NCBI GenBank assembly: GCA_964603155.1
Contig: CAZRTZ010000023.1
Span: forward strand, 1-37,337
DNA from: VAUL01 sp964603155
GTDB lineage: Bacteria > Desulfobacterota > Desulfuromonadia > Desulfuromonadales > BM103
Reading direction: 5' to 3'
Length of the DNA stretch: 37,337 nt
Shown here: positions 8,800 through 16,723 of the stretch, in pieces
Layout of the letters: every line of letters starts with the position of its first letter
How positions within the stretch are numbered: position 1 is the stretch's first letter
Translations under genes and position numbers: made by a program
Notes under the pieces: generated by a model
The model's database searches: none
What the model was told of the DNA's origin: nothing
What the model saw: only the letters and a program-made list of their open reading frames with translations

Positions 8800-8813
8800 G
8801 TTTCCCTGCCCTC

Positions 8814-8894
8814 TTAAACCCCGCAATTCTTCTGCCGATAAAGAAACAGATCGACGCAGCCGTTGAGGCCGGGGTCGGTGTGCCTGTTGTGAGC
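8814..8894 (-). pseudogene. Remnant of a NarL/LuxR-family regulator 3' end
   Basis: Read leftward, the last ~26 codons end ...NGCVDLFLYRQKNCGV and stop at TAA. They align without gaps to the end of the intact regulator at 12612-13250 (...NNRVDLTLYAQKKGLV). By hand count 51 of 81 bases match 12612-12692, and 40 of the first 57. Upstream of this the similarity fades and no receiver domain is found, so only the tail of the DNA-binding domain survives. As in the intact copy, it lies just after a GGGCCGCCC-stem terminator and before an adhesin gene, which points to duplication of a regulator-adhesin unit followed by decay. Confidence 0.7.
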
Positions 8895-9041
8895 AAAGAT
8901 TCTTTGGTCAACCCTGCTGCTTGCCGACTCGGTTTCCCCGCTCTGAAAATCCTTCCAGGCGCCGGGCCCCGTTCCGGGGTTGAGCCTCTTTCCGCAAGCC
9001 GGGCTGCGAAGGGGCCTCAATTCGCTGCGCATATATCTTGG

Positions 9042-9060
9042 GGTATAGAAAAATATTCCC
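9042..9060 (+). promoter_or_regulatory. Adhesin promoter element, diverged copy (adhesin 1)
   Basis: GGTATAGAAAAATATTCCC matches 15 of 19 bases of the core found before the PilZ-adhesin 3 unit (16282-16300). The rest of bases 8895-9192 is non-coding. AT-rich stretches such as TTATAA near 9120 could be a -10, but I cannot assign a promoter with confidence. The ribosome site AAGGAGG (9178-9184) precedes the adhesin 1 ATG. Confidence 0.4.
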
Positions 9061-9192
9061 TAAGGTGGATACCACTTTTTCTTTAATCTGTTACAAATAT
9101 AGTCAGATTACGGAAAAGGTTATAAATTCTGGCGCGCAACATGCGGAGGCAACATAAAATCCAAAGCAGCAACTAACAAGGAGGTAACGGTC

Positions 9193-12100
9193 ATGGCCAG
9201 CTCAACGAATCAATCGAATCCGGTCCCCCAGGCGGTCACGCTGGAAAAACCCGCCCCGGGGCAGACCGTTGTTGTGGACATCCAGCCCAACCAGATTGTT
9301 GATGTGCCGTTCGATATGGCCGAAGCCAATATCACTCTGGTCGGCAAGGATCTTCGCCTCGAATTCCCCGGGAATGCGGTCCTGATCCTGACCGACTTCG
9401 CGGCGATGGTCGAAGCGGGGACTTCGCCACTGATGATGTTTGCCGATGGCACGGTGGTGGCCGGTGACGTCATCCTCACGGCGCTGAGTGCCGAGGTCCC
9501 CGAAACTGCAGCTGGTCCGGGCGGCGGAAGCGGCGGCGCCGGCGAATATGAGGACGACATGGGCGCCATCATCGCCGGGATCAACAAGCTGGGGCCGCAG
9601 AACCCCGATCCATTTGCCAAGACGGTTGAACTGCAACTGCTCGACCAGCAGTTGGCTGTCCCGGCAGCCCCGCTCCCGGTCAACAACCCGCCGATTGCCG
9701 AAGACAACGTCTACCGGTTGACCGCCGGCGAACTTCGCTCGATTCTGGCCAGCGAGGGGATCTTCTCGAACGACTTTGACCCTGACGGTGATCCGATTGC
9801 CTTCAGCGGGGCCGACAACCCGCCGAGCGTGACGATCAATACCGCCGATGGCTCACTGACCATCGATGCCACCACGGCCAGCGAGCTTTACGCCGCCTAT
9901 CAGGCGCTCGATGATGGCGAGACCCTGTCGTTCACCTTCCCCTATACAATTACCGATCCGGGCGGTTTGACGGCGACCGCCAACGTCACGATCATCGTCG
10001 AAGGGGTGAACGATCCGCCGGTCGCGGTAGACAACCAGTACAGTGTCGGTGAAAACGGCATACTGAACACGGCCAACATCATCGCGGACCCGGGGGTCGA
10101 CCCCGACTTTGCCAGCCCGACCGCGGACTTCGATCCCGACGTCGAACCGCTGACGGTTTACGAAGTGAATGGCAATCCGGCCAGTGTCGGTGAGCAAATT
10201 ACCCTGGCCAGCGGGGCGTTGCTGACGGTGAATGCCGACGGCACCTTCAGCTACGATCCGAACGGCAAGTTCGAAGGGCTGGATGACGGCGAGACGGCGA
10301 CGGAAACCTTCACCTACCGGGTTACCGACGGCGATGCGCAGAGCAACCTGGCGACGGTGACCATCACCATCAACGGGGCGAACGACGCGCCGGTGGCGAA
10401 TGCCGATACCAACTGGATCATGGAGGACGCGGTCGTGGCGTCGAGCGGCAACGTGCTCAGCGACCTAGCGCATCCGGGGGCGCCGAGCGGCACCTTCGCC
10501 GACGTGGCCGACAGCGACGTCGACATCGAGCCGCTGACCGTCACCCTGATCGACGGCAACGCGGTGGCCGCCGGGACGACCTCGATGAACGGCACGGCGG
10601 TGATCGGTGACTACGGCACCTTGAAGATCGGCGCCGACGGCAGCTACAGCTACACCATCGACAACACCAAGGCGGCAGTGCAGGCGCTGGATACCGGTGA
10701 CGCGCCGCTGACCGATCAGTTCACCTACACGGTGAGCGACGGTACCGACGCCCGCACGGCGACGGTGACCATCAGCATCTTCGGCGTCAACGATCCGCCG
10801 ACCGTGACGATTACCCCGCAGGGCGACGAGAATATCGTCTACGAAGCCGGGCTGATTCCCGATGGTTCTGGCATCGGGCCGACGGCGACCGTTTCCGAGG
10901 GGATTCTCAAGGTCGGTGATCCCGATGGGCTGGATGACATCGTCAGCCTCACCATCGCGGGTACGGTCATGCAGATTGGGGCCGGAGCCGGGCAGTTCGC
11001 CTCCCTGGCCGCGATGGTCGGTGAAACCTTTGCCGGTACTGGTGGTTATGGAACCCTTGAACTGACGGCCTATGCCAACGGTGAGTTCACCTACCAATAC
11101 ACGCTGTCCGACAAGCAGACGCACACCCAGCCGGGCAACGATCTGACCCTCACGGACATCTTCGGCGTCGTGGTGTCGGATGGCACGGCTTCCGCCAATG
11201 CCCAGATCACCGTGACGGTGGTGGACGATCGGCCGTTTGCCGCCAACGATTATGACGGGGTGACCGTCGATGCCTTCGGCAACGGCTCGACCATCGGCGA
11301 TGTGCAACTCAACGACATCATGGGGGCGGACGGCCCGCAAGCCGGGACGTCGGGTGCCGTCACGGCCGTGGCCTTCGACGGTACCACCGTGGCGGTGGTG
11401 GCGGGTGGTTCGGCGGTGATCCAGGGGACTTACGGCGAACTGACCATCCACTCCGACGGCACCTACTCCTACACGTATAACACTCCGCCGGAACCCACGC
11501 CGGAAATCGTCACGGTGGGGAACCTGGGCGGCGCGACGCTGACGGCCTTCGACAACACCAGCCCGTTTGACGGCAGCGATCTGAACCTTAGCGCCATCCC
11601 CGATGCCCTGGTGGACATCCACGGTGGCGGCGGTGCCAACAAACAGGGGTTCGGTGTCGATGGCGACAAAGGGCCGGGAACCGTCGACTTCGGCGAGTAT
11701 CTGGTCATCCAGTTGGCCGACCCGATCATTGGCCAGTTCACCTTCCAGATCGGCGAGTACAACGCCGGTCAGTCGGATCTCGGCGACATGACCTGGGCCG
11801 TGTACGGGGTTGATGGCTCACTGATCGATTCGGGAACCTTTGCCGATCTCGGTGGGACGCAAACCGCGAACGGCACCTACACCGGTGACGCGATTGATTT
11901 TGGCCAGCAGGTGGTGGCGTACATCGTCTTCGGTATGAACGACTTGCATGGGCAGGGTTACACGGTCACCAACATCGAGTATATCGATCTCAACTACAAG
12001 ACCGGGATCGACGACTTCGTCTACACCGTTACGGACACGGATGGCGACACCAGCAGTGCGCATCTGTACATCACCTCGGATCAGTATCTCGAGGCGAACG

Positions 12101-12525
12101 CCACTGGCAGCGTCCTGACCGGAGGCTTTGGCGACGACATCCTGCTGGGTCTCGGCGGGGCGGATACTTTGATCGGCGGCGGCGGTGACGATATCCTCGC
12201 CGGTGGGGCGGGGGCCGATACCTTTGCCTACTCGGTCAACGGCGGCGAAGGGAGCGATACCATCACCGACTTCAACGCCAGCGCCGATATCCTGCGCTTC
12301 CACGACGTGTTGGATGGACCCGATGGTGATGCGACCGTGGATCTCGACGATCTGGTCAACGTGACCTTTACCAAGGTCGATGCCACGACGATCACCCTGG
12401 ATATCGCCGGCAGCGATGGGGCGACCCATATCACCCTGCAGGCCGAGGCGGGAAGCGACTTCAACAGCATCAATTCGCTGACAGATCTGAATGTGCAGGT
12501 CGACCCGAACCCCCATACGATCTGA
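9193..12525 (+). CDS. LapA-like type 1 secreted RTX adhesin 1
   Basis: A 1110-residue secreted surface protein with no Sec signal, as expected for type 1 substrates. Residues 1-104 form a compact module shared with the other two adhesins (QTVVVDIQPNQIVDVPFDMAE...), followed by T105-A-A-G108 and a Gly-rich acidic stretch. From ~160 to ~720 come cadherin/VCBS-type repeats of ~100 residues with NDPPV, DGSYSYT and DGDAQSNLATVTI signatures. A less typical middle region follows, then four RTX nonapeptides (GGxGxDxLx, bases 12121-12228) and a ~105-residue C-terminal secretion region starting near DTITDFNASADILRFHDVLDG. The TAAG site predicts cleavage by the LapG-like protease. The start is fixed by AAGGAGG 8 bases upstream. 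A terminator follows directly. Confidence 0.9.
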   Translation: MASSTNQSNPVPQAVTLEKPAPGQTVVVDIQPNQIVDVPFDMAEANITLVGKDLRLEFPGNAVLILTDFAAMVEAGTSPLMMFADGTVVAGDVILTALSAEVPETAAGPGGGSGGAGEYEDDMGAIIAGINKLGPQNPDPFAKTVELQLLDQQLAVPAAPLPVNNPPIAEDNVYRLTAGELRSILASEGIFSNDFDPDGDPIAFSGADNPPSVTINTADGSLTIDATTASELYAAYQALDDGETLSFTFPYTITDPGGLTATANVTIIVEGVNDPPVAVDNQYSVGENGILNTANIIADPGVDPDFASPTADFDPDVEPLTVYEVNGNPASVGEQITLASGALLTVNADGTFSYDPNGKFEGLDDGETATETFTYRVTDGDAQSNLATVTITINGANDAPVANADTNWIMEDAVVASSGNVLSDLAHPGAPSGTFADVADSDVDIEPLTVTLIDGNAVAAGTTSMNGTAVIGDYGTLKIGADGSYSYTIDNTKAAVQALDTGDAPLTDQFTYTVSDGTDARTATVTISIFGVNDPPTVTITPQGDENIVYEAGLIPDGSGIGPTATVSEGILKVGDPDGLDDIVSLTIAGTVMQIGAGAGQFASLAAMVGETFAGTGGYGTLELTAYANGEFTYQYTLSDKQTHTQPGNDLTLTDIFGVVVSDGTASANAQITVTVVDDRPFAANDYDGVTVDAFGNGSTIGDVQLNDIMGADGPQAGTSGAVTAVAFDGTTVAVVAGGSAVIQGTYGELTIHSDGTYSYTYNTPPEPTPEIVTVGNLGGATLTAFDNTSPFDGSDLNLSAIPDALVDIHGGGGANKQGFGVDGDKGPGTVDFGEYLVIQLADPIIGQFTFQIGEYNAGQSDLGDMTWAVYGVDGSLIDSGTFADLGGTQTANGTYTGDAIDFGQQVVAYIVFGMNDLHGQGYTVTNIEYIDLNYKTGIDDFVYTVTDTDGDTSSAHLYITSDQYLEANATGSVLTGGFGDDILLGLGGADTLIGGGGDDILAGGAGADTFAYSVNGGEGSDTITDFNASADILRFHDVLDGPDGDATVDLDDLVNVTFTKVDATTITLDIAGSDGATHITLQAEAGSDFNSINSLTDLNVQVDPNPHTI
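9505..9516 (+). other. Predicted LapG cleavage site (TAAG), adhesin 1
   Basis: Codes for T105-A-A-G108, in the context VPETAAGPGGGSGGAGEYE shared by all three adhesins. LapA of Pseudomonas fluorescens is cut within TAAG at nearly the same residue number. Confidence 0.75.
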
Positions 12526-12550
12526 CCGGGGGGCAGAACGCAAACACCAA

Positions 12551-12576
12551 GGGCCGCCCGACTGGGCGGCCCTTTT
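12551..12576 (+). terminator. Intrinsic terminator of adhesin 1
   Basis: Stem GGGCCGCCC/GGGCGGCCC, 4-base loop, then TTTT. The stem is identical to that after tolC. The convergent regulator gene ends 36 bases further on and may share it. Confidence 0.85.
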
Positions 12577-12611
12577 GCTTCCATAAGTTCAAAATGCCTG
12601 CGCGTAAGCGC

Positions 12612-13250
12612 TTAAACCAGACCCTTCTTCTGCGCATAGAGCGTCAGGTCGACGCGGTTGTTGACCCCCAGTTTTGAATAGATGTTGTGGATGTGCACCT
12701 TGACCGTCCCCTCGCCGACCGAAATTTTCTCGCCGATTTCGCGATTGCTCAAGCCCTGGGCCACCAGGCACATGATCTCGGTCTCCCGTTCGGTGAGGAT
12801 CGTTGCCATGCGCCTGGCCCCGGCTTCGCGCCGCAGCATCTTTTCGAGCGCATGGCCGAGCGACTGCTTCTCCATCCACTGGCCGCCGGCGTAGACCTTG
12901 CGGATGCACTGCAGCAGCAAAGGCGCCGGCATGTTTTTGAGAAGAACCCCCTGGACTTCGAGGCGCATCGTCTCAATGGTCTGCTCGTCGCTGAGCGCGG
13001 CCGTCAGGATGATCACCTTGACGGGCAGACTGTCCCGCCGCACGTTGCGAATCACATCCAGACCGTCGAAGTCCCTGAAGCCGAGATCCGTGATTAGCAG
13101 ATCGGGCTGGCTCTCCTTTACCGCCTTCAGCGTCTCTGCAGCCGTTCCGCAAAAAGCCGCGACGCTGATGAACGGCTCTTCCTGCAGCAGACGTTCCATC
13201 CCCATCAGAAAAATCGGGTGAGGATCGGCGACAACCAGCTTGATGGACAT
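12612..13250 (-). CDS. NarL/LuxR-family response regulator
   Basis: A 212-residue two-domain regulator. The receiver domain (~1-120) has the phospho-acceptor D55 in LLITDLGF, T83 and K105; the usual acidic pair is D9 followed by Pro, a slight deviation. The C-terminal LuxR/GerE helix-turn-helix (~145-210) has LTERETEIMCLVAQG, LSNREIG and VKVHIHNIYSKLGV. No histidine kinase is in the window, so it is an orphan here. The start at 13250 (MSIKLVVADP) has AGGAGC at proper spacing; a longer frame to 13307 has no such support. It sits head-to-head with adhesin 2 and tail-to-tail with adhesin 1, so it is a natural candidate to control the adhesins through the shared promoter element (inference). Confidence 0.9.
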   Translation of the reverse strand: MSIKLVVADPHPIFLMGMERLLQEEPFISVAAFCGTAAETLKAVKESQPDLLITDLGFRDFDGLDVIRNVRRDSLPVKVIILTAALSDEQTIETMRLEVQGVLLKNMPAPLLLQCIRKVYAGGQWMEKQSLGHALEKMLRREAGARRMATILTERETEIMCLVAQGLSNREIGEKISVGEGTVKVHIHNIYSKLGVNNRVDLTLYAQKKGLV

Positions 13251-13281
13251 TCCATCCGCTCCTAATGCGTTCTCGACTGAA

Positions 13282-13287
13282 ACTATA
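13282..13287 (-). promoter_or_regulatory. Candidate -10 box of the response regulator gene
   Basis: TATAGT on the minus strand, about 32 bases before the regulator ATG. No clear -35 is seen upstream, so it may need an activator. Confidence 0.3.
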
Positions 13288-13318
13288 GCGCAATCTCTGA
13301 AAAACAACAGGGCACGGC

Positions 13319-13360
13319 CTTAATCTAACGATATATAAAAATAAATCCGTCGATAAATTG
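13319..13360 (+). promoter_or_regulatory. Conserved 42-bp adhesin promoter element, copy before adhesin 2
   Basis: 36 of 42 bases are identical to 16271-16312. The core is GATATATAAAAATAAATCC and the last part CGTCGATAAATTG is invariant. A GAATAA possible -10 lies 21 bases after the element (13382-13387); the other copy has GAATAA 22 bases after it. The element would therefore cover or abut the -35 region, a position typical of an activator site. Transcript from here would have a ~95-base leader to the adhesin 2 ATG. Confidence 0.6.
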
Positions 13361-13487
13361 GCCCGTTGAGAAAATCTGAGAGAATAAAAACAGAGAAGAT
13401 TTAAGTAGCGAGGAGGCGTGTTCACCGGCAAGACAGAAACCGGCCGATTATAAGCGCAACGGACAGGGCTCAGGGAGGTGCCCGGCC

Positions 13488-16199
13488 ATGGCAACCGAAA
13501 CCACCACACCCACCAGTACGGCGACCTCGTCAATTGCCCTGCAGATTCCACCTGCGGGGCAGACCATCATCGTAGAACTGCAACCCAACCAGATTGTCGA
13601 AGTCCCCTTCGATATGGCCGAGGCCAACATCACCTTGGTCGGCAATGATCTTCGCTTCGAGTTCCCCGGCAATGCTGTCTTGATCCTGACCGATTTCGCA
13701 GCCTTGGTCGATGCTGGAACCTCCCCGCTGATGATCTTCGCCGATGGCAGCGTGGTGGCCGGTGATGTCATCCTGACGGCGCTGAGCCTCGAAGTCCCCG
13801 AGACCGCAGCCGGTCCCGGTGGCGGCAGCGGCGGTGCCGGAGAATATGAAGACGACATGGGGGCCCTACTCGCCGGCATCACCCGGCTCGGACCGCAGAA
13901 CCCCGATCCGTTTGCCAAGGTGGTGGAGATGTCGCTGCTCGATGAACAGCCGCTGCTCCCCGTGGTACCGCCAGTTCCGGCCCCCGTGAATAACCCGCCG
14001 GTGGCGGAGGACAACGTCTATCGGCTGACCGCCGGGCAGCTGAAAGCCATCCTGGCCAGCGAAGGGCTCTTCTCCAACGACTACGATCCCGATGGCGACC
14101 CGATCATCTTCACTCGGGCCGACAATCCGCCGAGCGTGACGATCAACACCGCCGACGGTTCGCTGACGATCGATGCCACCACGGCCAGCGAACTGTATGA
14201 AGCGTATCGGGCCCTGGATGAAGGGGAGACGCTGTCGTTCACCTTCCCCTACACGATAGCCGATCCAAGCGGCCTGACGGCGACAGCCAACGTCACCATC
14301 ATCGTCGAGGGGGTCAACGATCCGCCGACGATCACCACCGATCCGGGCAACCCGGAAGGGGCCAATGACATGGTGTACGAGGCCGGGCTCTCCCCTCACG
14401 GGACGAATGCCGCAGCTGACAGCGAGTTCGCCTACGGCAGCTTCAAGGTGGCCGATCCCGACGGGCTGGATGATCTGGTCAGCGTGACGATCAACGGCAC
14501 TGAGATCGCCATCGCGGATCTTGGGAAAAACAACTTGGTCGGAGGGACGTACGGGAACCTGACGATCACTGGCTACGATCCGCTGACCGGAGAAGGAACC
14601 TACAAATATGAGTTGACGAAGCCGACGATGGACGTGAACCAAGAGACAACACCTGAGTTCGACACCTTCACGTTGACCACGTCCGACGGGACGGTCTCTT
14701 CGGCCCCGGCGGCAATTACCATTGAAATTGTCGACGACCAGCCGAGCGTCGAGTTTTCCAACAGCATCGGCTCCGCGTCGAGCACGGTGCTGACTGGCAT
14801 GTGGTCGGCGCAGACCGGTGCGGACTTCCTGCCCAACCTTGATTATGTCAGCAGCGTGGTGCTGGACAGCGCCAAGGTCAATGGCGTGCTGGCCACCACC
14901 GTATCTCTTGGGGCGGGGAGCTATGACCTTGCGGGCAACTTGAACTACGCAGGGTCGTTTACCTATGAGGGGGACAAGCAAGTCAGTTTCACGCTGACCC
15001 TCAAGACGGACGGGACCTACACCGTGGAACTTCCCGTGCTGCCCACGCGGGTCGAGATCGAGCCGAGTGAATATGCCGGTGCGGTTAAGGCTTCCGGCCC
15101 GACCGAAACCTACATCCTCAGCTATCAGGACGTTGAAACGGGCCAGCTGGTGACGGCCAAGACGTTCGTTGCCGATGAAGGACTGACATTGTCGCTGCTT
15201 GGCACCCTGACTGCCGATGGTGCCTCGACGCAGCTGTTTGCTGCCAAGACAGTGGGCGACGAAGTCAACCCGTCCGGAGACGGAATCGGCATCGAAAACA
15301 ACCTCATCAACAGCTACGTGGACAGTAAAACCGGTGCGTTGACCGCAGAGAGCCTGACCTTCGACCCAACCGGAGCCGCAGATACCATCACCCTCAACTT
15401 CAAGGCCACCGGCGCTCCTGGTTTCGGCCAGAGTGGTTCTGAGGACGTACTGTACATCAAGGTGGTGGGGACCGAAGGTGGGAGCCGGATGATCATGCTG
15501 GATAGCCGTTATGGCGACTTCAGCATCGACGGGGCGAATGCGACGGCGATTAGCGGCGGATATGATGGTGGCGGGCTGGATGCCTACACCATTAACAACC
15601 CGTTCAGTTTCGGTGCCATCGATTATATCGAAGTGACCGCCGGATTCTACACCTACGAGCAAGGGAAACAGCTTGTAACCGGGACTACGGAGGTCAAGGT
15701 CACCTTCGGTTTCACCACCGAAACCACCACGATCGTGAATCTCCCCGTGGAGATGAACTTCACCGCAACCGTTGTGGACGCCGATGGTGATAGCGACAGC
15801 TCCTCATTTGCCGTTTACAGTGTAGCTGAAGAAGATTCTTTCATCGGCACAGACGGTGACGACATGCTCACCGGCAGCGAAGGCGGCGACATCTTCGCCT
15901 ACAGCGCCAAAGGGGGCGAGGGGGTCGACACGATCAAGGACTTCAGCCTGGCCGACGGCGATGTTCTGCGCTTCCATGACGTTCTTGATGGAAACGATGG
16001 TGGCAGTGACCTGGGTGTCGCCGATGTGAATGCCAGTGTTTTTGCCACCGGTGACGACATCACCATCACCATCAACGAAACCACGCAGGTAGTCATCGAG
16101 GGACTCAATGCTCAGATTGGCTTGAGTGACGGTGCTCATACTCTGGCAGATCTGCCGGCGAGTATGCTCGATTTCACGGCAGAGCCGCACACCATCTGA
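13488..16199 (+). CDS. LapA-like type 1 secreted adhesin 2
   Basis: A 903-residue protein. The N-terminal module (1-105) is homologous to adhesin 1 but more diverged in DNA, and TAAG is at 106-109. The first cadherin/VCBS repeat after the linker (from NNPPVAEDNVYRLTAGQ) closely matches the first repeat of adhesin 1. The rest is unlike it: a ~120-residue repeat with DPDGLDDLVSVTINGTE, then a large unassigned beta-rich region (~420-760). Only about two RTX nonapeptides remain near 785-800 (GTDGDDMLT). The C-terminal secretion region again has DVLRFHDVLDG and ends EPHTI. Its start has GGGAGGTG 8-10 bases upstream. It is divergent from the response regulator. Confidence 0.88.
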   Translation: MATETTTPTSTATSSIALQIPPAGQTIIVELQPNQIVEVPFDMAEANITLVGNDLRFEFPGNAVLILTDFAALVDAGTSPLMIFADGSVVAGDVILTALSLEVPETAAGPGGGSGGAGEYEDDMGALLAGITRLGPQNPDPFAKVVEMSLLDEQPLLPVVPPVPAPVNNPPVAEDNVYRLTAGQLKAILASEGLFSNDYDPDGDPIIFTRADNPPSVTINTADGSLTIDATTASELYEAYRALDEGETLSFTFPYTIADPSGLTATANVTIIVEGVNDPPTITTDPGNPEGANDMVYEAGLSPHGTNAAADSEFAYGSFKVADPDGLDDLVSVTINGTEIAIADLGKNNLVGGTYGNLTITGYDPLTGEGTYKYELTKPTMDVNQETTPEFDTFTLTTSDGTVSSAPAAITIEIVDDQPSVEFSNSIGSASSTVLTGMWSAQTGADFLPNLDYVSSVVLDSAKVNGVLATTVSLGAGSYDLAGNLNYAGSFTYEGDKQVSFTLTLKTDGTYTVELPVLPTRVEIEPSEYAGAVKASGPTETYILSYQDVETGQLVTAKTFVADEGLTLSLLGTLTADGASTQLFAAKTVGDEVNPSGDGIGIENNLINSYVDSKTGALTAESLTFDPTGAADTITLNFKATGAPGFGQSGSEDVLYIKVVGTEGGSRMIMLDSRYGDFSIDGANATAISGGYDGGGLDAYTINNPFSFGAIDYIEVTAGFYTYEQGKQLVTGTTEVKVTFGFTTETTTIVNLPVEMNFTATVVDADGDSDSSSFAVYSVAEEDSFIGTDGDDMLTGSEGGDIFAYSAKGGEGVDTIKDFSLADGDVLRFHDVLDGNDGGSDLGVADVNASVFATGDDITITINETTQVVIEGLNAQIGLSDGAHTLADLPASMLDFTAEPHTI
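13803..13814 (+). other. Predicted LapG cleavage site (TAAG), adhesin 2
   Basis: Codes for T106-A-A-G109, with flanks identical to those in adhesins 1 and 3 (PET before, PGGGSGGAGEYEDDMGA after). Confidence 0.75.
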
Positions 16200-16221
16200 T
16201 CCGTTAGTTGTGTGGCAAGAG

Positions 16222-16243
16222 AGGGCGGCGTTAGCCGCCCTTT
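16222..16243 (+). terminator. Hairpin terminator after adhesin 2
   Basis: AGGGCGGC/GCCGCCCT with loop GTTA and a short TTT tail; a weaker T-run than the other adhesin terminators. Confidence 0.65.
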
Positions 16244-16270
16244 CCCATTCTGCAACGACAAAGTGTCGCC

Positions 16271-16312
16271 CTTAAACCAAAGATATAGAAAACTAAACCC
16301 GTCGATAAATTG
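16271..16312 (+). promoter_or_regulatory. Conserved 42-bp adhesin promoter element, copy before PilZ-adhesin 3
   Basis: Partner of 13319-13360 (36/42 identical), with GAATAA at 16335-16340. It lies 47 bases before the PilZ start, so PilZ and adhesin 3 probably form one transcript under the same control as adhesin 2. Confidence 0.6.
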
Positions 16313-16359
16313 AGGGATTTTCATGCTTTGGTAAGAATAAGTGCACAAGGGGAAATTTC

Positions 16360-16650
16360 ATGCAACCACTTGAGAACAAGCGCCACCACGAGCGATTCCC
16401 GATGGAAGTGCCGGTCCTGCTCGAAGGCGGGATGGGAACCTCCCGCGATATCAGCGAGTCCGGAATTTTTTTCATAACCGACAAAGCGCTGGTCAAGGGC
16501 GGGGACCTGAGGTTTTCCGTGAAGCTCAACCACATCCGTCCCGGCAAGCCGATCCGGCTCGACTGCCAGGGGCAGGTGCTGCGCATCGAGCAGCTCGGCG
16601 AAAGCTTCGGTGTTGCCGCCACCATCAGCCAGCTCTGGTGTGTTCACTAG
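16360..16650 (+). CDS. Single-domain PilZ c-di-GMP receptor
   Basis: A 96-residue protein made of one PilZ domain. Both c-di-GMP-binding motifs are present: RxxxR as R8-HHE-R12 and DxSxxG as D30-I-S-E-S-G35, followed by the usual beta-barrel (LRFSVKL, IRLDCQGQVLRIE). There is no output domain, so it must act through a partner. It lies between adhesins 2 and 3, 73 bases before the latter and in the same direction, downstream of the shared promoter element. It may tie adhesin 3 synthesis or export to c-di-GMP (inference). An AAGGGGA ribosome site precedes the ATG. Confidence 0.92.
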   Translation: MQPLENKRHHERFPMEVPVLLEGGMGTSRDISESGIFFITDKALVKGGDLRFSVKLNHIRPGKPIRLDCQGQVLRIEQLGESFGVAATISQLWCVH

Positions 16651-16723
16651 TCCATAGGCGGAAAGAAGAGATGGCAATCTGATAATAGCGGGTTAACGGA
16701 ACATCAATCAGGAGGTAACGGTC

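Noticed and set aside
8766..9086. 106-codon plus-strand gene between tolC and adhesin 1
   Set aside because: It starts inside the tolC terminator and runs over the regulator remnant; no ribosome site or homology by eye.
13866..15662. Minus-strand open frame of 598 codons opposite adhesin 2
   Set aside because: Antisense of the repeat-rich adhesin; no domain or start signal.
16301..16308. FliA (sigma-28) promoter, from GTCGATAA in the conserved adhesin element
   Set aside because: It resembles the sigma-28 -10 box, but no TAAA lies at the required ~15 bp upstream in either copy; the nearest TAAA motifs are at the wrong distance.
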